The notes under the pieces were generated by a model. It saw only the letters and a list, made by a program, of their open reading frames with translations. It searched no databases and had not been told where the DNA came from. DNA of 64,000 nucleotides, taken from Oceanospirillaceae bacterium. GTDB lineage: Bacteria > Pseudomonadota > Gammaproteobacteria > Pseudomonadales > Balneatricaceae. Each line of letters opens with the position of its first letter. The stretch's first letter is position 1. Both the position numbers and the translations under genes were made by a program. The stretch lies in assembly GCA_013215375.1 (NCBI GenBank), contig JABSRB010000018.1, positions 1 through 64,000 of the forward strand, written 5' to 3'. Shown here piece after piece: positions 1 to 8,480 of the stretch.

Positions 1-144
1 ACTGCAGAAATTGAAGACACTGCAGAAATCGAAGACACTGCAGAAATCGAAGACACTGCAGAAATCGAAGACACTAAAGAAACCCAAGACACCATAGAAG
101 TCGAAGGCGCTACGCTAATCGAAGCCTCCGCAGAGATTGAGAAG
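1..144 (+). repeat. 18-bp in-frame tandem repeat coding TAEIED
   Basis: Four near-identical copies of ACTGCAGAAATCGAAGAC occupy bases 1-72; the first differs by one silent base (att/atc). Four more period-18 units follow to about 144, increasingly diverged (TKETQD, TIEVEG, ATLIEA, SAEIEK). The array runs off the left edge, so the copy number is unknown. Since 18 is a multiple of 3, changes in copy number keep the reading frame and alter only the length of the acidic linker. Confidence 0.9.
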
Positions 145-642
145 CCCCTAGAGGTTGTTGATACAGGAATAGATGGTAGTGAAGAAGTGATTACAGCCGA
201 GCCAAGTATTAATTGTATTCTGGTTGAGATGTACGGTTTGAAATTAGCCATTCCCTTTGAAGATATTGAGGGGCTGATCAAGCTCTCCAATGTTAGTTTG
301 TCTCTCGATAACGATAGAAACTGGATTTTAGGAGACTTTACTTCTGCAACAATGAGAACACATGTCGTAGATACCGCTCAAATTTTGTTTGGTGATAATT
401 ACGACCCACTGAAGTCGAATTACAATGAGATGTTAGTGCTCGCCGGAAAGCACTGGTCCATTGTGTTTGATAAAGTGATTAAGTCTATGAACATCAAGTT
501 AAGTGATGTTTCTGAGAATACTTCCCCGCAGTTTAGGCCTTGGCTTACAGGTACCTATATCGCTGAAAAATGTGCTTTAGTAAATGTGGCAGCTATGGTT
601 AAAATGTTTGATGATGAGCTGAACTCTCGGCCTGTTAACTAA
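1..642 (+). CDS. ParP-like CheW-domain protein (5' end cut off)
   Basis: The reading frame is open from base 1, so the true start lies upstream; the GTG at 187 in the ORF track is only an internal codon. About 150 C-terminal residues form a divergent CheW-like domain (YGLKLAIPFEDIEG, VDTAQILF, RPWLTGTYIAEKCALVNV). This pattern resembles the C-terminal domain of ParP, which links the ParC polar-positioning system to chemosensory arrays, more than canonical CheW. The N-terminal part visible here is an acidic repeat of TAEIED hexapeptides grading into degenerate copies. ParP proteins usually have a long low-complexity N-terminus, so this fits. Its neighbour is a DUF2802 gene, as in polar chemotaxis clusters. 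A canonical cheW, normally nearby, is not seen and may lie upstream. Confidence 0.8.
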   Translation, partial: TAEIEDTAEIEDTAEIEDTAEIEDTKETQDTIEVEGATLIEASAEIEKPLEVVDTGIDGSEEVITAEPSINCILVEMYGLKLAIPFEDIEGLIKLSNVSLSLDNDRNWILGDFTSATMRTHVVDTAQILFGDNYDPLKSNYNEMLVLAGKHWSIVFDKVIKSMNIKLSDVSENTSPQFRPWLTGTYIAEKCALVNVAAMVKMFDDELNSRPVN

Positions 643-823
643 GCTCTGCCTATCTTGAATGACTTTAAGCTGTGCCAGTTGATCAATAAAAATTTGATTA
701 AGCTGTAGTGCCCAGCTTAGTCGTTCTGTGTTAATATTTGTCAATAATAATACAGAGAAAATTTTCATCTGTTTTAAGTGTGCGTAACAGCTACCATTTT
801 ATTTATTTTACCGGGGTAACCAA

Positions 824-1231
824 TTGGCAGAAAGTATTGGGTTATTAAGTATCTTGCTAATAGTATTGATCTTAATGTTTGTTTTTATAATAATTCTTTA
901 TATAAAGCAAAAGCGTACGGATAAAAGTGCTCAATTATTGGCTGTTGCTTTGAGAAAAGAAATCCAATTGATGTCTTCAACAACCATTGGTATGGGTAAA
1001 AGAATAGTTGAAGTGGAAACTAAGCTCGAACAATCACTTGAACGACAGTTTGAGCTAGAGCAAAGGGATCCAGACGAAGTAGTATACTCTCAGGCCTCAA
1101 GATTGGTTGAGATGGGTGCAAACGTTGATGACCTGGTACAAAGCTGTGGAATCGGTAGGCCTGAAGCTGAGTTAATGGCGCTGATGCATAAAGAATTAAA
1201 CCCTAAGAAGTCTTTAAAAAATACTAGATAG
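824..1231 (+). CDS. DUF2802 membrane protein of the chemotaxis cluster
   Basis: A 135-residue protein with a TTG start preceded by GGGGTAA. Residues about 5-27 form one hydrophobic membrane segment. A basic stretch (KQKR) follows, then a helical, probably coiled-coil part (about 35-85), then a C-terminal DUF2802-like region (YSQASRLVEMGANVDDLVQSCGIGRPEAELMALMH) resembling a small helix-turn-helix. DUF2802 genes regularly sit at the end of the che-parC-parP-cheW block in Pseudomonas and Vibrio. The molecular role is not established. The 182-base gap to the gene before it has no recognisable gene. Confidence 0.8.
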   Translation: MAESIGLLSILLIVLILMFVFIIILYIKQKRTDKSAQLLAVALRKEIQLMSSTTIGMGKRIVEVETKLEQSLERQFELEQRDPDEVVYSQASRLVEMGANVDDLVQSCGIGRPEAELMALMHKELNPKKSLKNTR

Positions 1232-1317
1232 TCCTCCTGCTGCTCAGAAAATCAGCAACATTACGTTCCTCCTCCCTTGTTTGTTTCAACTAAATGTATA
1301 GAGATTAGCCAATAATA

Positions 1318-1345
1318 TTGCGAGATGGTAAATTTCTGCTAAAAT
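1318..1345 (+). promoter_or_regulatory. Candidate sigma-70 promoter of fleQ
   Basis: TTGCGA (1318-1323) and TAAAAT (1340-1345) are 16 bases apart, directly upstream of fleQ. Transcription would begin near 1352. This is a match by eye to the housekeeping consensus; fleQ is known in Pseudomonas to be transcribed by housekeeping sigma. Confidence 0.5.
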
Positions 1346-1372
1346 GTCAAAAAAATGACAGTGATTTTAGCT

Positions 1373-2830
1373 ATGAGCACACTTGTACAGAATAAAGTTA
1401 TTTTGGTTGATGACAATGAAGAGCGAAGATTGTCGCTGGCAAATAACTTAGATTTTTTAAAAGTTAACTACGAAGCGCTAACTTTTGTAGAGTTGCTGCA
1501 AGGCAATATGACTCATAATCACTACAGCATCGCGCTGATAGGCGTTTGTAGCCTACCTCTATCCCTTAATAAATTGATAAAATTTATCCACGATAATTAT
1601 CAAAACACCCCTGTCTGTTTGCTAGAAAATTGGAATGAGACAGAAAAGTTAAACCAAGCCGCAAAGAAGCAGCTTTTGCGAGTGTTAACTCAAGATTTAG
1701 ATGACGATATATTGACGGATTTGTTGCACGAAGCACAAATCTATCAATCAGTGCGTAGACCCCCCAATAGTGAGTTGACTCATGATTTTCCTTTATTAAT
1801 AGGTGAGAGCGCTGAGCTGGGCCAGTTAAAACAATGCATGTCCAAAGTGGTTGATAGAGAAGTCAATGTACTCATTATTGGTGAGTCAGGTACCGGTAAA
1901 GAACTTGTGGCTCGATCATTACATAATTTGTCTGCAAGGGCTAAAGGACCGTTTGTGCCCATTAACTGTGGCGCTATTCCACCTGAATTGCTTGAAAGTG
2001 AACTGTTTGGTCATGAAAAAGGCGCGTTTACGGGTGCGGTATCAAGCCGAGCTGGACGTTTTGAAATGGCTGACAATGGCACCTTATTCTTGGATGAGAT
2101 AGGTGATATGCCTTTGCCTATGCAGGTTAAAATGCTCAGAGTGCTGCAAGATAGATGTTTTGAAAGAGTAGGGGGAACCAAAAGCATTAAAGTGGATGTG
2201 CGCATTGTAGCTGCGACCCACAGAAACCTTGAAGAAATGGTCGCTTCTGGAGACTTTAGAGAAGATTTGTTCTATCGGCTTAATGTCTATCCCATTGAAG
2301 TTCCCTCTTTACGAGAGCGTAAAAGCGATATTTCAATTTTACTCGGACATTTTACTGAACGTGCAAGATGTCAGGGTTTGGGTAGGTTGAAATTTCAGCT
2401 CTCTGCTATTGACTCCCTGGAGCGACATCCCTGGGATGGTAATGTTCGTGAATTACTAAATTTGATCGAGCGCTTGGCAATTATGTATCCGGATGGAGTG
2501 GTTGGAGTTAGTGAGCTGCCACAAAAATGCCGGCATGTTAATGAGCCTGATCCTTCAAGATACCAAGTACAAAGTGACATGACGTTGAATACAGATAATC
2601 ACTTTATCAGTGCGTTAGAGGAGAGGGAGCAAGAAAATAATAACCAGCTAATAGAATTGCCTGAGCGAGACTTTGATTTAAAAGCCTACATTGAGCAGGT
2701 AGAGACATCATTAATCAAACAAGCGCTATTTAAGAGTAATCAGATAGTGGCTAGAGCCGCGACATTGTTATCCATACGCAGAACAACTTTGGTTGAAAAA
2801 ATGCGCAAGTTCGGGATACAGCGACAATGA
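1373..2830 (+). CDS. fleQ: Flagellar master regulator FleQ/FlrA (sigma-54 activator)
   Basis: Top-level activator of flagellar genes with RNA polymerase sigma-54. Order: an N-terminal FleQ receiver-like domain (VILVDDNEERR, about residues 9-120), an AAA+ domain with Walker A GESGTGKE near residue 170 and the sigma-54-contacting loop GAFTGA near 217, and a C-terminal Fis-type helix-turn-helix (ARAATLLSIRRTTLVEKMRKFG). The ORF track starts at 1355, but ATG 1373 gives the N-terminal length of Pseudomonas FleQ and leaves room for a leader after the promoter. Neither start has a good ribosome site. The stop overlaps the start of fleS (ATGA), so they are co-transcribed. In Pseudomonas FleQ also senses c-di-GMP; this is not tested here. 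Confidence 0.92.
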   Translation: MSTLVQNKVILVDDNEERRLSLANNLDFLKVNYEALTFVELLQGNMTHNHYSIALIGVCSLPLSLNKLIKFIHDNYQNTPVCLLENWNETEKLNQAAKKQLLRVLTQDLDDDILTDLLHEAQIYQSVRRPPNSELTHDFPLLIGESAELGQLKQCMSKVVDREVNVLIIGESGTGKELVARSLHNLSARAKGPFVPINCGAIPPELLESELFGHEKGAFTGAVSSRAGRFEMADNGTLFLDEIGDMPLPMQVKMLRVLQDRCFERVGGTKSIKVDVRIVAATHRNLEEMVASGDFREDLFYRLNVYPIEVPSLRERKSDISILLGHFTERARCQGLGRLKFQLSAIDSLERHPWDGNVRELLNLIERLAIMYPDGVVGVSELPQKCRHVNEPDPSRYQVQSDMTLNTDNHFISALEEREQENNNQLIELPERDFDLKAYIEQVETSLIKQALFKSNQIVARAATLLSIRRTTLVEKMRKFGIQRQ

Positions 2831-3888
2831 ATGAATTGAATATAGCGCAGTTGCAAGCCGAAAACCTAGCGTTAAGAACAGAGCTGAAATTAATGCGTGT
2901 ACCCACCGCGAAAATAGATGATAGGTTTGAAAAATTATTAGATATCTTGCCTGCAGGGGTTGTGGTGATTAATGACTTAGGGGAAGTAAGTTTATGTAAC
3001 CCCGCGGCACAGAGCTTGCTTTGCAATCCTCTTGTTGGTCTTAAGTGGCGCGATGTCGTTAGTTTATGCTTTGCACCCCAAGCGGATGATGGCCATGAGG
3101 TGTCCCTGAAAGATGGTCGTAGAGTCTCTATTGATACAAGGGCGCTGTTGGATAATCAAGGTCAGCTAGTTTTATTGAGTAATTTGACCGAAACACGCCG
3201 GTTGCAGGGGCGGTTAGCGCATATGCAGCGTTTAAGTGAAATGGGAAAAATGATGGCGTCTTTAGCGCATCAAATTCGTACACCCCTGTCTGCGGCATTA
3301 TTGTATTCAAGCCATCTGGTTCGCTCTGATTTGTCCCAAGCTCAGCGCATAAAATTCGCCAGTAAAGCCAAAACTAGGTTGCTGAATATAGAGCAGCAAA
3401 TTAGTGATATGCTGATTTTTGCACGCGGTGACAATACCTTGACGGATAAACTAACAGTGCCTTTGTTATTTCAATCGCTGGAGGATGCTTTAGACATCCC
3501 TCTAGCGCAGCACGATGCGGATTGTGACTTAAACTGTAATGTCGGTGATTTAGAGATATTGTGTAATAAAGATGTGTTAGTTGGTGCTATTGTTAATGTG
3601 GTGGTCAACGCCTTGCAGTCGGTTAAAAGTGGCGCTGAAATTAAAATCAATGCAAATGTTCATCAATCTTGGCTGGTGATTTCGGTGATTGATAATGGTC
3701 CGGGGATGAGTCCGCAGGCGCTAGCGCAAGCACAGCAGCCATTTTACACGACTAAGTCGCACGGTACGGGTTTGGGCTTAAGTGTCGCTCATGAGGTCGC
3801 TAAAGCGCATCAAGGGCGGTTTGAAATGGCTTCAGAGTTGGGTAAGGGAACGGTAGCGGGATTTTGGTTGCCTATCGATAAAGATTAA
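2827..3888 (+). CDS. fleS: Flagellar sensor histidine kinase FleS/FlrB
   Basis: Cytosolic two-component kinase, 353 residues, with no membrane segment. It has an N-terminal coiled-coil start, a PAS domain (about 25-115; VVVINDLGEVSLCNPAAQSLL), a HisKA dimerisation domain with the phospho-acceptor motif LAHQIRTPLSA (His near 147), and a HATPase_c domain with N-box (VVVNALQS), DNGPGM and GTGLGLSVAHE. It overlaps fleQ by four bases. It phosphorylates the downstream regulator FleR to switch on late flagellar genes. The absence of membrane segments and the position after fleQ separate it from generic sensor kinases. Confidence 0.93.
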   Translation: MNELNIAQLQAENLALRTELKLMRVPTAKIDDRFEKLLDILPAGVVVINDLGEVSLCNPAAQSLLCNPLVGLKWRDVVSLCFAPQADDGHEVSLKDGRRVSIDTRALLDNQGQLVLLSNLTETRRLQGRLAHMQRLSEMGKMMASLAHQIRTPLSAALLYSSHLVRSDLSQAQRIKFASKAKTRLLNIEQQISDMLIFARGDNTLTDKLTVPLLFQSLEDALDIPLAQHDADCDLNCNVGDLEILCNKDVLVGAIVNVVVNALQSVKSGAEIKINANVHQSWLVISVIDNGPGMSPQALAQAQQPFYTTKSHGTGLGLSVAHEVAKAHQGRFEMASELGKGTVAGFWLPIDKD

Positions 3889-4126
3889 TTTAATCGCGCC
3901 TAATTCTTCAAGGGTTGATTTTTGTCTGAGCCTGCTGTGCTTAAGGTGAATACAAATACCCTGTATCCATCAGTGAAATAGAACTATGCGAAGGGCTTGC
4001 TCCCGAGGATTGGTCAAAATTAAGTTTGGTTCGTAGTGTTTTAAGAAATTGAAAGTCATTGGTTGTTTTAAGCGCATCAGTCATGATGAAGTATGGTGTC
4101 ATGAGTGTCAGATATTAGAGGTGGGA

Positions 4127-5539
4127 ATGTCGAATAAAATATTATTAGTTGAAGATGATCCTGATTTACGTGAGGCGCTGATTGATACATTGGAGCTGGC
4201 AAATGTAACAGTAGCAAGTGCTGAGGATGGAGAGAGTGCCATCGTTATGCTCAAAGAAAATAGCTACGATTTGGTGGTGACTGATGTCAATATGCCCGGA
4301 ATTGATGGCCATGAATTGCTAGATTACATTAAAAAGCAACACGTTGCACTGCCGGTAATTTTAATGACGGCCTTCGCTGAAGTGAATAAAGCGGTGGACG
4401 CAATGCGCTGTGGAGCGGTTGATTATTTGATGAAGCCGTTTGAGCCCGAAATGTTAATAGCCGCTGTCAATAAATATACTGTTGTTGATCATGTTTCTGG
4501 TGAAGATAATACTGTGGCGGTCTCTGTCAGTAGTCATAGATTGTTACAGCTTGCAAGGCGCGTAGCATCAACAGATACAACAGTGCTAATAACGGGAGAG
4601 TCTGGAACGGGAAAAGAGGTGCTAGCTCGGTATATTCATAATAACTCTTCACGAGCGAACAAAGCCTTTGTCGCCATTAATTGTGCTGCTATTCCTGAGA
4701 ACATGCTCGAATCTATTTTGTTTGGTCATGAGAAAGGCGCTTTTACGGGTGCTGTGAGTTCCAGTATTGGGAAGTTTGAACAAGCTAATGGCGGTACTTT
4801 GCTCTTAGATGAAATTACAGAGATGCCATTGTCGTTGCAGGCGAAACTGTTGCGGGTGTTGCAGGAGCACGAAGTTGAGCGCATCGGTGGGAAAAGTGTG
4901 GTGGCTTTGGATGTGAGAGTACTGGCAACCACCAATAGAAGTTTACACGAATACGTGGCGGAGAAAAAATTTAGAGAAGACTTGTATTACCGACTCAATG
5001 TATTCCCTTTGGAGTGGTCGCCACTTCGAAAGCGCACCGAAGATATCTTGCCTTTGGCGCGACAGATGCTGGCTAAATATGTAAAAAAGATGAGACGTAA
5101 TCCGGTGTCATTTAGTACTGACGCGGAAGGTTTGTTGGTTTCGTATGCATGGCCTGGTAATGTCAGAGAGCTGGATAATGTGATCCAGAGAGCGCTAATT
5201 ATTCAGCAGGGAGAGCAGATAAAAGGGATTGACTTGCACCTTCAAGCAGGGCCTATAAGCTTGTCGGACTCTGATGAATTAGTCGAGGAAGTTGTTTTTA
5301 ATGACTCTGTAGGGGGGGCGGCTTCAGATAGTAATATCCTTGAGGAGAGCGGTAACTTGGGCAGTGATTTGAGGCAGCATGAATTTCAAATTATTGTTGA
5401 TGTGCTAAAGGCCACTAAGGGTAGTAGAAAAGAGGCTGCCCTAAAGTTGGATATAAGTCCGCGGACTTTGCGCTATAAGCTCGCGAAAATTCGTGAAGCT
5501 GGAATTGATCTTGATGGCCTGCTGAAGAAGGAAGTTTAA
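4127..5539 (+). CDS. fleR: Flagellar response regulator FleR/FlrC (sigma-54 activator)
   Basis: NtrC-family regulator of about 470 residues. Receiver domain (ILLVEDDPDLREAL; phospho-acceptor Asp in VVTDVNMPG, near 50), AAA+ domain with Walker A GESGTGKE near 157 and GAFTGA near 205, and C-terminal Fis-type helix-turn-helix (GSRKEAALKLDISPRTLRYKLAKIRE). The start is ATG 4127, not 4049, because GAGGTGGGA lies just upstream and MSNKILLVEDD is the normal N-terminus. A 238-base gap separates it from fleS, where many relatives have overlapping genes; no clear promoter was found in that gap. Confidence 0.93.
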   Translation: MSNKILLVEDDPDLREALIDTLELANVTVASAEDGESAIVMLKENSYDLVVTDVNMPGIDGHELLDYIKKQHVALPVILMTAFAEVNKAVDAMRCGAVDYLMKPFEPEMLIAAVNKYTVVDHVSGEDNTVAVSVSSHRLLQLARRVASTDTTVLITGESGTGKEVLARYIHNNSSRANKAFVAINCAAIPENMLESILFGHEKGAFTGAVSSSIGKFEQANGGTLLLDEITEMPLSLQAKLLRVLQEHEVERIGGKSVVALDVRVLATTNRSLHEYVAEKKFREDLYYRLNVFPLEWSPLRKRTEDILPLARQMLAKYVKKMRRNPVSFSTDAEGLLVSYAWPGNVRELDNVIQRALIIQQGEQIKGIDLHLQAGPISLSDSDELVEEVVFNDSVGGAASDSNILEESGNLGSDLRQHEFQIIVDVLKATKGSRKEAALKLDISPRTLRYKLAKIREAGIDLDGLLKKEV

Positions 5540-5775
5540 AGGCGTTGTGGATTAACAGGCCATGGTTGGTTTGTCGCTAGACAGTGTTGTGAAAATGAGT
5601 GGTTCTATACAAAGGTCTAATTTATATACGCTAGCCCTTTAGCTATATTTATTTAAAGTAACAAATAGAATATAAACACAGAGTATTGTAGCTACCTAGT
5701 GCTGGCGGCCGTTAGAATCTTTTAACCCGCCATTGCTCGGTGAATAAACAGCTAATAACAATAAAAGGGCGTAAA

Positions 5776-7731
5776 ATGAGCACAAAAACTGTATATGAAG
5801 TGGATTCTGGATTTGCAGAGAAGGCCATTGTAAATAAAGAGAAGTTTCAAGCTATGTACCAGCAGTCTATCAGCGATCCCGATGCTTTCTGGGGCGAGCA
5901 GGGCAAGAGGATTGATTGGTTTAAAAAGTATAGTAAAGTCAAAAATTGTTCATTTGAGCTAGGTAACGTCAGTATTAACTGGTTTGAAGACGGTACTTTG
6001 AATGCTTCATACAATTGTCTAGATCGTCATCTGCAGGAACGCGGCGATCAAGTGGCTATCATTTGGGAGTCAGACGACCCTAGTAAGTCCGAGTCAATTA
6101 CCTATAAAGAGTTGCATCATCGTGTTTGCAAATTTGCCAATGTATTAAAAAACGAGGGTGTATCACAAGGTGATGTTGTTACTTTGTATATGCCAATGAT
6201 TCCTCAAGCTGCTGTTGCGATGTTGGCATGTGCTCGCATAGGCGCAGTACACTCCGTCGTTTTTGGAGGGTTCTCGCCAGATGCTTTAGCGTCTCGTATT
6301 GAGGGTGCCAAGTCTAAGCTGGTGGTGACTGCTAATTACTCGCTACGTGGTGCTAAAGCGATAGCATTAAAAGCAAACGTAGATGCAGCGATGCAAAATC
6401 CCGCAGCGCAAAAATACTGTAAGCGCGTTATCGTGGTTAATCATGTAGATAAAGAAGTCGCCTGGAATGAGGAGCTTGATAGAGATTACGATACTCTGGT
6501 TGCCGGGGTCTCTGCACAGTGTGAGCCGGTAGAGTTGTCCGCTGAGGCGCCGTTGTTTATTTTGTATACATCAGGATCAACGGGTGCTCCTAAAGGCCTT
6601 GAGCATACAACTGGTGGTTATATGGTGTATGCATCAATGACTCACGAGTATGTGTTCGATTATCGCCCGGGTGATATTTATTGGTGTACAGCCGACGTGG
6701 GTTGGATTACTGGGCACAGTTATATTATTTACGGACCTCTAGCCAATGGCGCGACTACCTTGATGTTTGAAGGAGTGCCTAGCTATCCTGATAACAGTCG
6801 TTTTGGTCGTGTGATTGAAAAGCATAAAGTGACCCAGTTCTACACCGCCCCAACGGCAATCAGGGCGCTAATGCAGCATGGAGATGATGTGTTGGGTGAT
6901 GCTGATCTCAGTAGTTTAAGGTTGTTAGGGTCAGTGGGTGAGCCTATAAATCCAGAGGCTTGGGAGTGGTACCACAGAGTGGTCGGTAAAGGTAATTGCC
7001 CTATAGTGGATACTTGGTGGCAAACGGAGACGGGTGGCATCATGATCGTTCCTCTAGCGGGAGTCAGTGATGCTAAGCCTGGAGCGGCAACTCAGCCATT
7101 TTTTGGTGTGCAAGTAGCGCTGGTAGACAACGATGGAGGCTTAATTGAAGGAGCGGGAGAAGGTAATTTGGTTATTACTGAATCTTGGCCGGCACAAGCT
7201 AGATCTATCTGGGGAGATCATGAGCGTTTTGAGCAGACCTACTTTGCTACCTTTAAGGGTGCCTATACCACAGGTGACGGTGCGCGTCGCGATGAGCAAG
7301 GGGATTACTGGATAACCGGTCGTGTTGATGATGTGTTAAATGTATCTGGTCACCGTATGGGTACCGCTGAAATTGAATCGGCATTGGTGTCTCATCCTGC
7401 GGTTGCAGAATCTGCAGTGGTTGGTTTTCCCCATGAGATTAAAGGACAAGGTATTTATATATATGTAGCATTGATGTCCGGCGTTGAGCCTGATGAAGAA
7501 CTAAGACTAGAGCTCAGAGCTTGGGTGCGTAAGCAAATTGGTCCAATTGCAACACCTGATTTTATTCAATTTACCTCTGGGATGCCAAAAACTCGCTCAG
7601 GGAAAATAATGCGTAGAATTTTGCGCAAAATAGCTGAAGATGATTTCGCGGCTCTAGGTGATACATCTACGCTAGCAGATCCAAGTGTCGTTGATGAGCT
7701 AATTGAATTGCGTTGCAACCGTAAGGGGTAG
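5776..7731 (+). CDS. acs: Acetyl-CoA synthetase (AMP-forming)
   Basis: Activates acetate to acetyl-CoA through acetyl-AMP. The length, 651 residues from ATG 5776 (site AAAAGGG), is normal for the family. It shows the AMP-binding loop [11 protein letters not shown] (Lys is usual where Ala stands after STG), the WWQTETGG motif, [18 protein letters not shown], and the C-terminal [11 protein letters not shown] containing the lysine that is reversibly acetylated in relatives. It lies between fleR and fliE, an unusual place for it, and ends in a strong terminator, so it appears to be its own transcription unit. A short-chain acyl-CoA synthetase of different specificity is possible but less likely. 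Confidence 0.93.
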   Translation: MSTKTVYEVDSGFAEKAIVNKEKFQAMYQQSISDPDAFWGEQGKRIDWFKKYSKVKNCSFELGNVSINWFEDGTLNASYNCLDRHLQERGDQVAIIWESDDPSKSESITYKELHHRVCKFANVLKNEGVSQGDVVTLYMPMIPQAAVAMLACARIGAVHSVVFGGFSPDALASRIEGAKSKLVVTANYSLRGAKAIALKANVDAAMQNPAAQKYCKRVIVVNHVDKEVAWNEELDRDYDTLVAGVSAQCEPVELSAEAPLFILYTSGSTGAPKGLEHTTGGYMVYASMTHEYVFDYRPGDIYWCTADVGWITGHSYIIYGPLANGATTLMFEGVPSYPDNSRFGRVIEKHKVTQFYTAPTAIRALMQHGDDVLGDADLSSLRLLGSVGEPINPEAWEWYHRVVGKGNCPIVDTWWQTETGGIMIVPLAGVSDAKPGAATQPFFGVQVALVDNDGGLIEGAGEGNLVITESWPAQARSIWGDHERFEQTYFATFKGAYTTGDGARRDEQGDYWITGRVDDVLNVSGHRMGTAEIESALVSHPAVAESAVVGFPHEIKGQGIYIYVALMSGVEPDEELRLELRAWVRKQIGPIATPDFIQFTSGMPKTRSGKIMRRILRKIAEDDFAALGDTSTLADPSVVDELIELRCNRKG

Positions 7732-7749
7732 TGTCTTAAAATATTAGTC

Positions 7750-7786
7750 CGGCTAATCATTCCTAGAATGGTTAGCCGTTTTATTG
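7750..7786 (+). terminator. Rho-independent terminator of acs
   Basis: CGGCTAATCATTC and GAATGGTTAGCCG pair over 13 positions (one G-T) around a 3-base loop, followed by TTTTATT. It starts 19 bases after the acs stop codon and isolates acs from the fli genes. Confidence 0.9.
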
Positions 7787-7810
7787 TTAGGTGTGTGAAA
7801 AAGCTTATAA

Positions 7811-7870
7811 GTCCAAGTCCAAGTCCAAGTCCAAGTCCAAGTCCAAGTCCAAGTCCAAGTCCAAGTCCAA
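7811..7870. repeat. Perfect hexanucleotide microsatellite (GTCCAA)x10
   Basis: Ten uninterrupted copies of GTCCAA fill 60 bases between the acs terminator and the fliE promoters. It is intergenic. The left flank ends in ataa and the right flank is gccatc. Perfect short tandem arrays change length by strand slippage; this one begins about 120 bases upstream of the sigma-54 promoter, where an enhancer-binding activator would sit. Confidence 0.97.
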
Positions 7871-7928
7871 GCCATCAGTGAATGAACTGTTTTTTATCGT
7901 CGAAAAATATATATGCTTAAATGAAAAC

Positions 7929-7945
7929 TTGGCTAGATAATTGCT
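7929..7945 (+). promoter_or_regulatory. Sigma-54 promoter of the fliE operon
   Basis: TTGGCTAGATAATTGCT matches the -24/-12 consensus (TGGCAC-N5-TTGCW): GG and GC are exactly 10 bases apart. Transcription would start near 7956, leaving a leader of about 130 bases before fliE. It fits FleQ- or FleR-dependent expression. Confidence 0.85.
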
Positions 7946-8000
7946 TTTGTTTTAAAGGACGGGTCAAAGATGATTTTTTGACGCATAATGCGCCATAAAA

Positions 8001-8028
8001 TTGACATTAATAGATAGAGTGCTAGAAT
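8001..8028 (+). promoter_or_regulatory. Candidate sigma-70 promoter downstream of the sigma-54 site
   Basis: A consensus -35 TTGACA (8001-8006) and a near-consensus -10 TAGAAT (8023-8028) with a 16-base spacer lie between the sigma-54 site and fliE. If used, it would give a basal, FleQ-independent transcript. No experimental support is available here. Confidence 0.55.
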
Positions 8029-8085
8029 ATTTTGTAAGTAGCGGCTGTAGCGTCATTTTATTGTCGAAAAATTAACGGGGTAAGT

Positions 8086-8433
8086 ATGATAGAACGTACC
8101 GATATTAATAGTGTGCTAATGCAAATGCGGGAGTTAAAGGCTCAAGCGCAATTGCAAATCCCAAACGTCAATTTCTCGGCAAAAGAATCTGAAGTTCAAA
8201 ATGTGCAAAAATCAGATTTTGGAAAATTGTTGATGTCAGCGGTAGATAAAGTCAATGAAACACAAATGGCTTCTAAGAATCTTGCTACCGCCTATGAAAA
8301 AGGCGATCCCAATGTTGAACTTACCCAAGTGATGATTAGTTTACAGAAGTCCTCGGTGGCTTTTGAAGCGATGGCACAAGTACGTAATCGATTAGTTAGT
8401 GCCTATGAAGATGTCATGAAGATGCCTATTTAA
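8086..8433 (+). CDS. fliE: Flagellar hook-basal body protein FliE
   Basis: A 115-residue adaptor that joins the MS ring to the rod and is exported by the flagellar type III apparatus. The C-terminal half carries the family pattern (DFGKLLMSAVDKVNETQ, GDPNVELTQVMISLQKSSVAFEAMAQVRNRLVSAYEDVM). ATG 8086 follows the ribosome site GGGGTAAG. It is the first gene of the fli operon and follows sigma-54 and sigma-70-like promoters. Confidence 0.95.
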   Translation: MIERTDINSVLMQMRELKAQAQLQIPNVNFSAKESEVQNVQKSDFGKLLMSAVDKVNETQMASKNLATAYEKGDPNVELTQVMISLQKSSVAFEAMAQVRNRLVSAYEDVMKMPI

Positions 8434-8480
8434 GGATTGGCGTATTTAGGTTGTTGTTAAATAATAAGAGTTGAATAAAG

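Noticed and set aside
1240-1262. TGCTG/CAGCA hairpin after the DUF2802 gene as a terminator
   Set aside because: Five-base stem and no U-tract; too weak to call.
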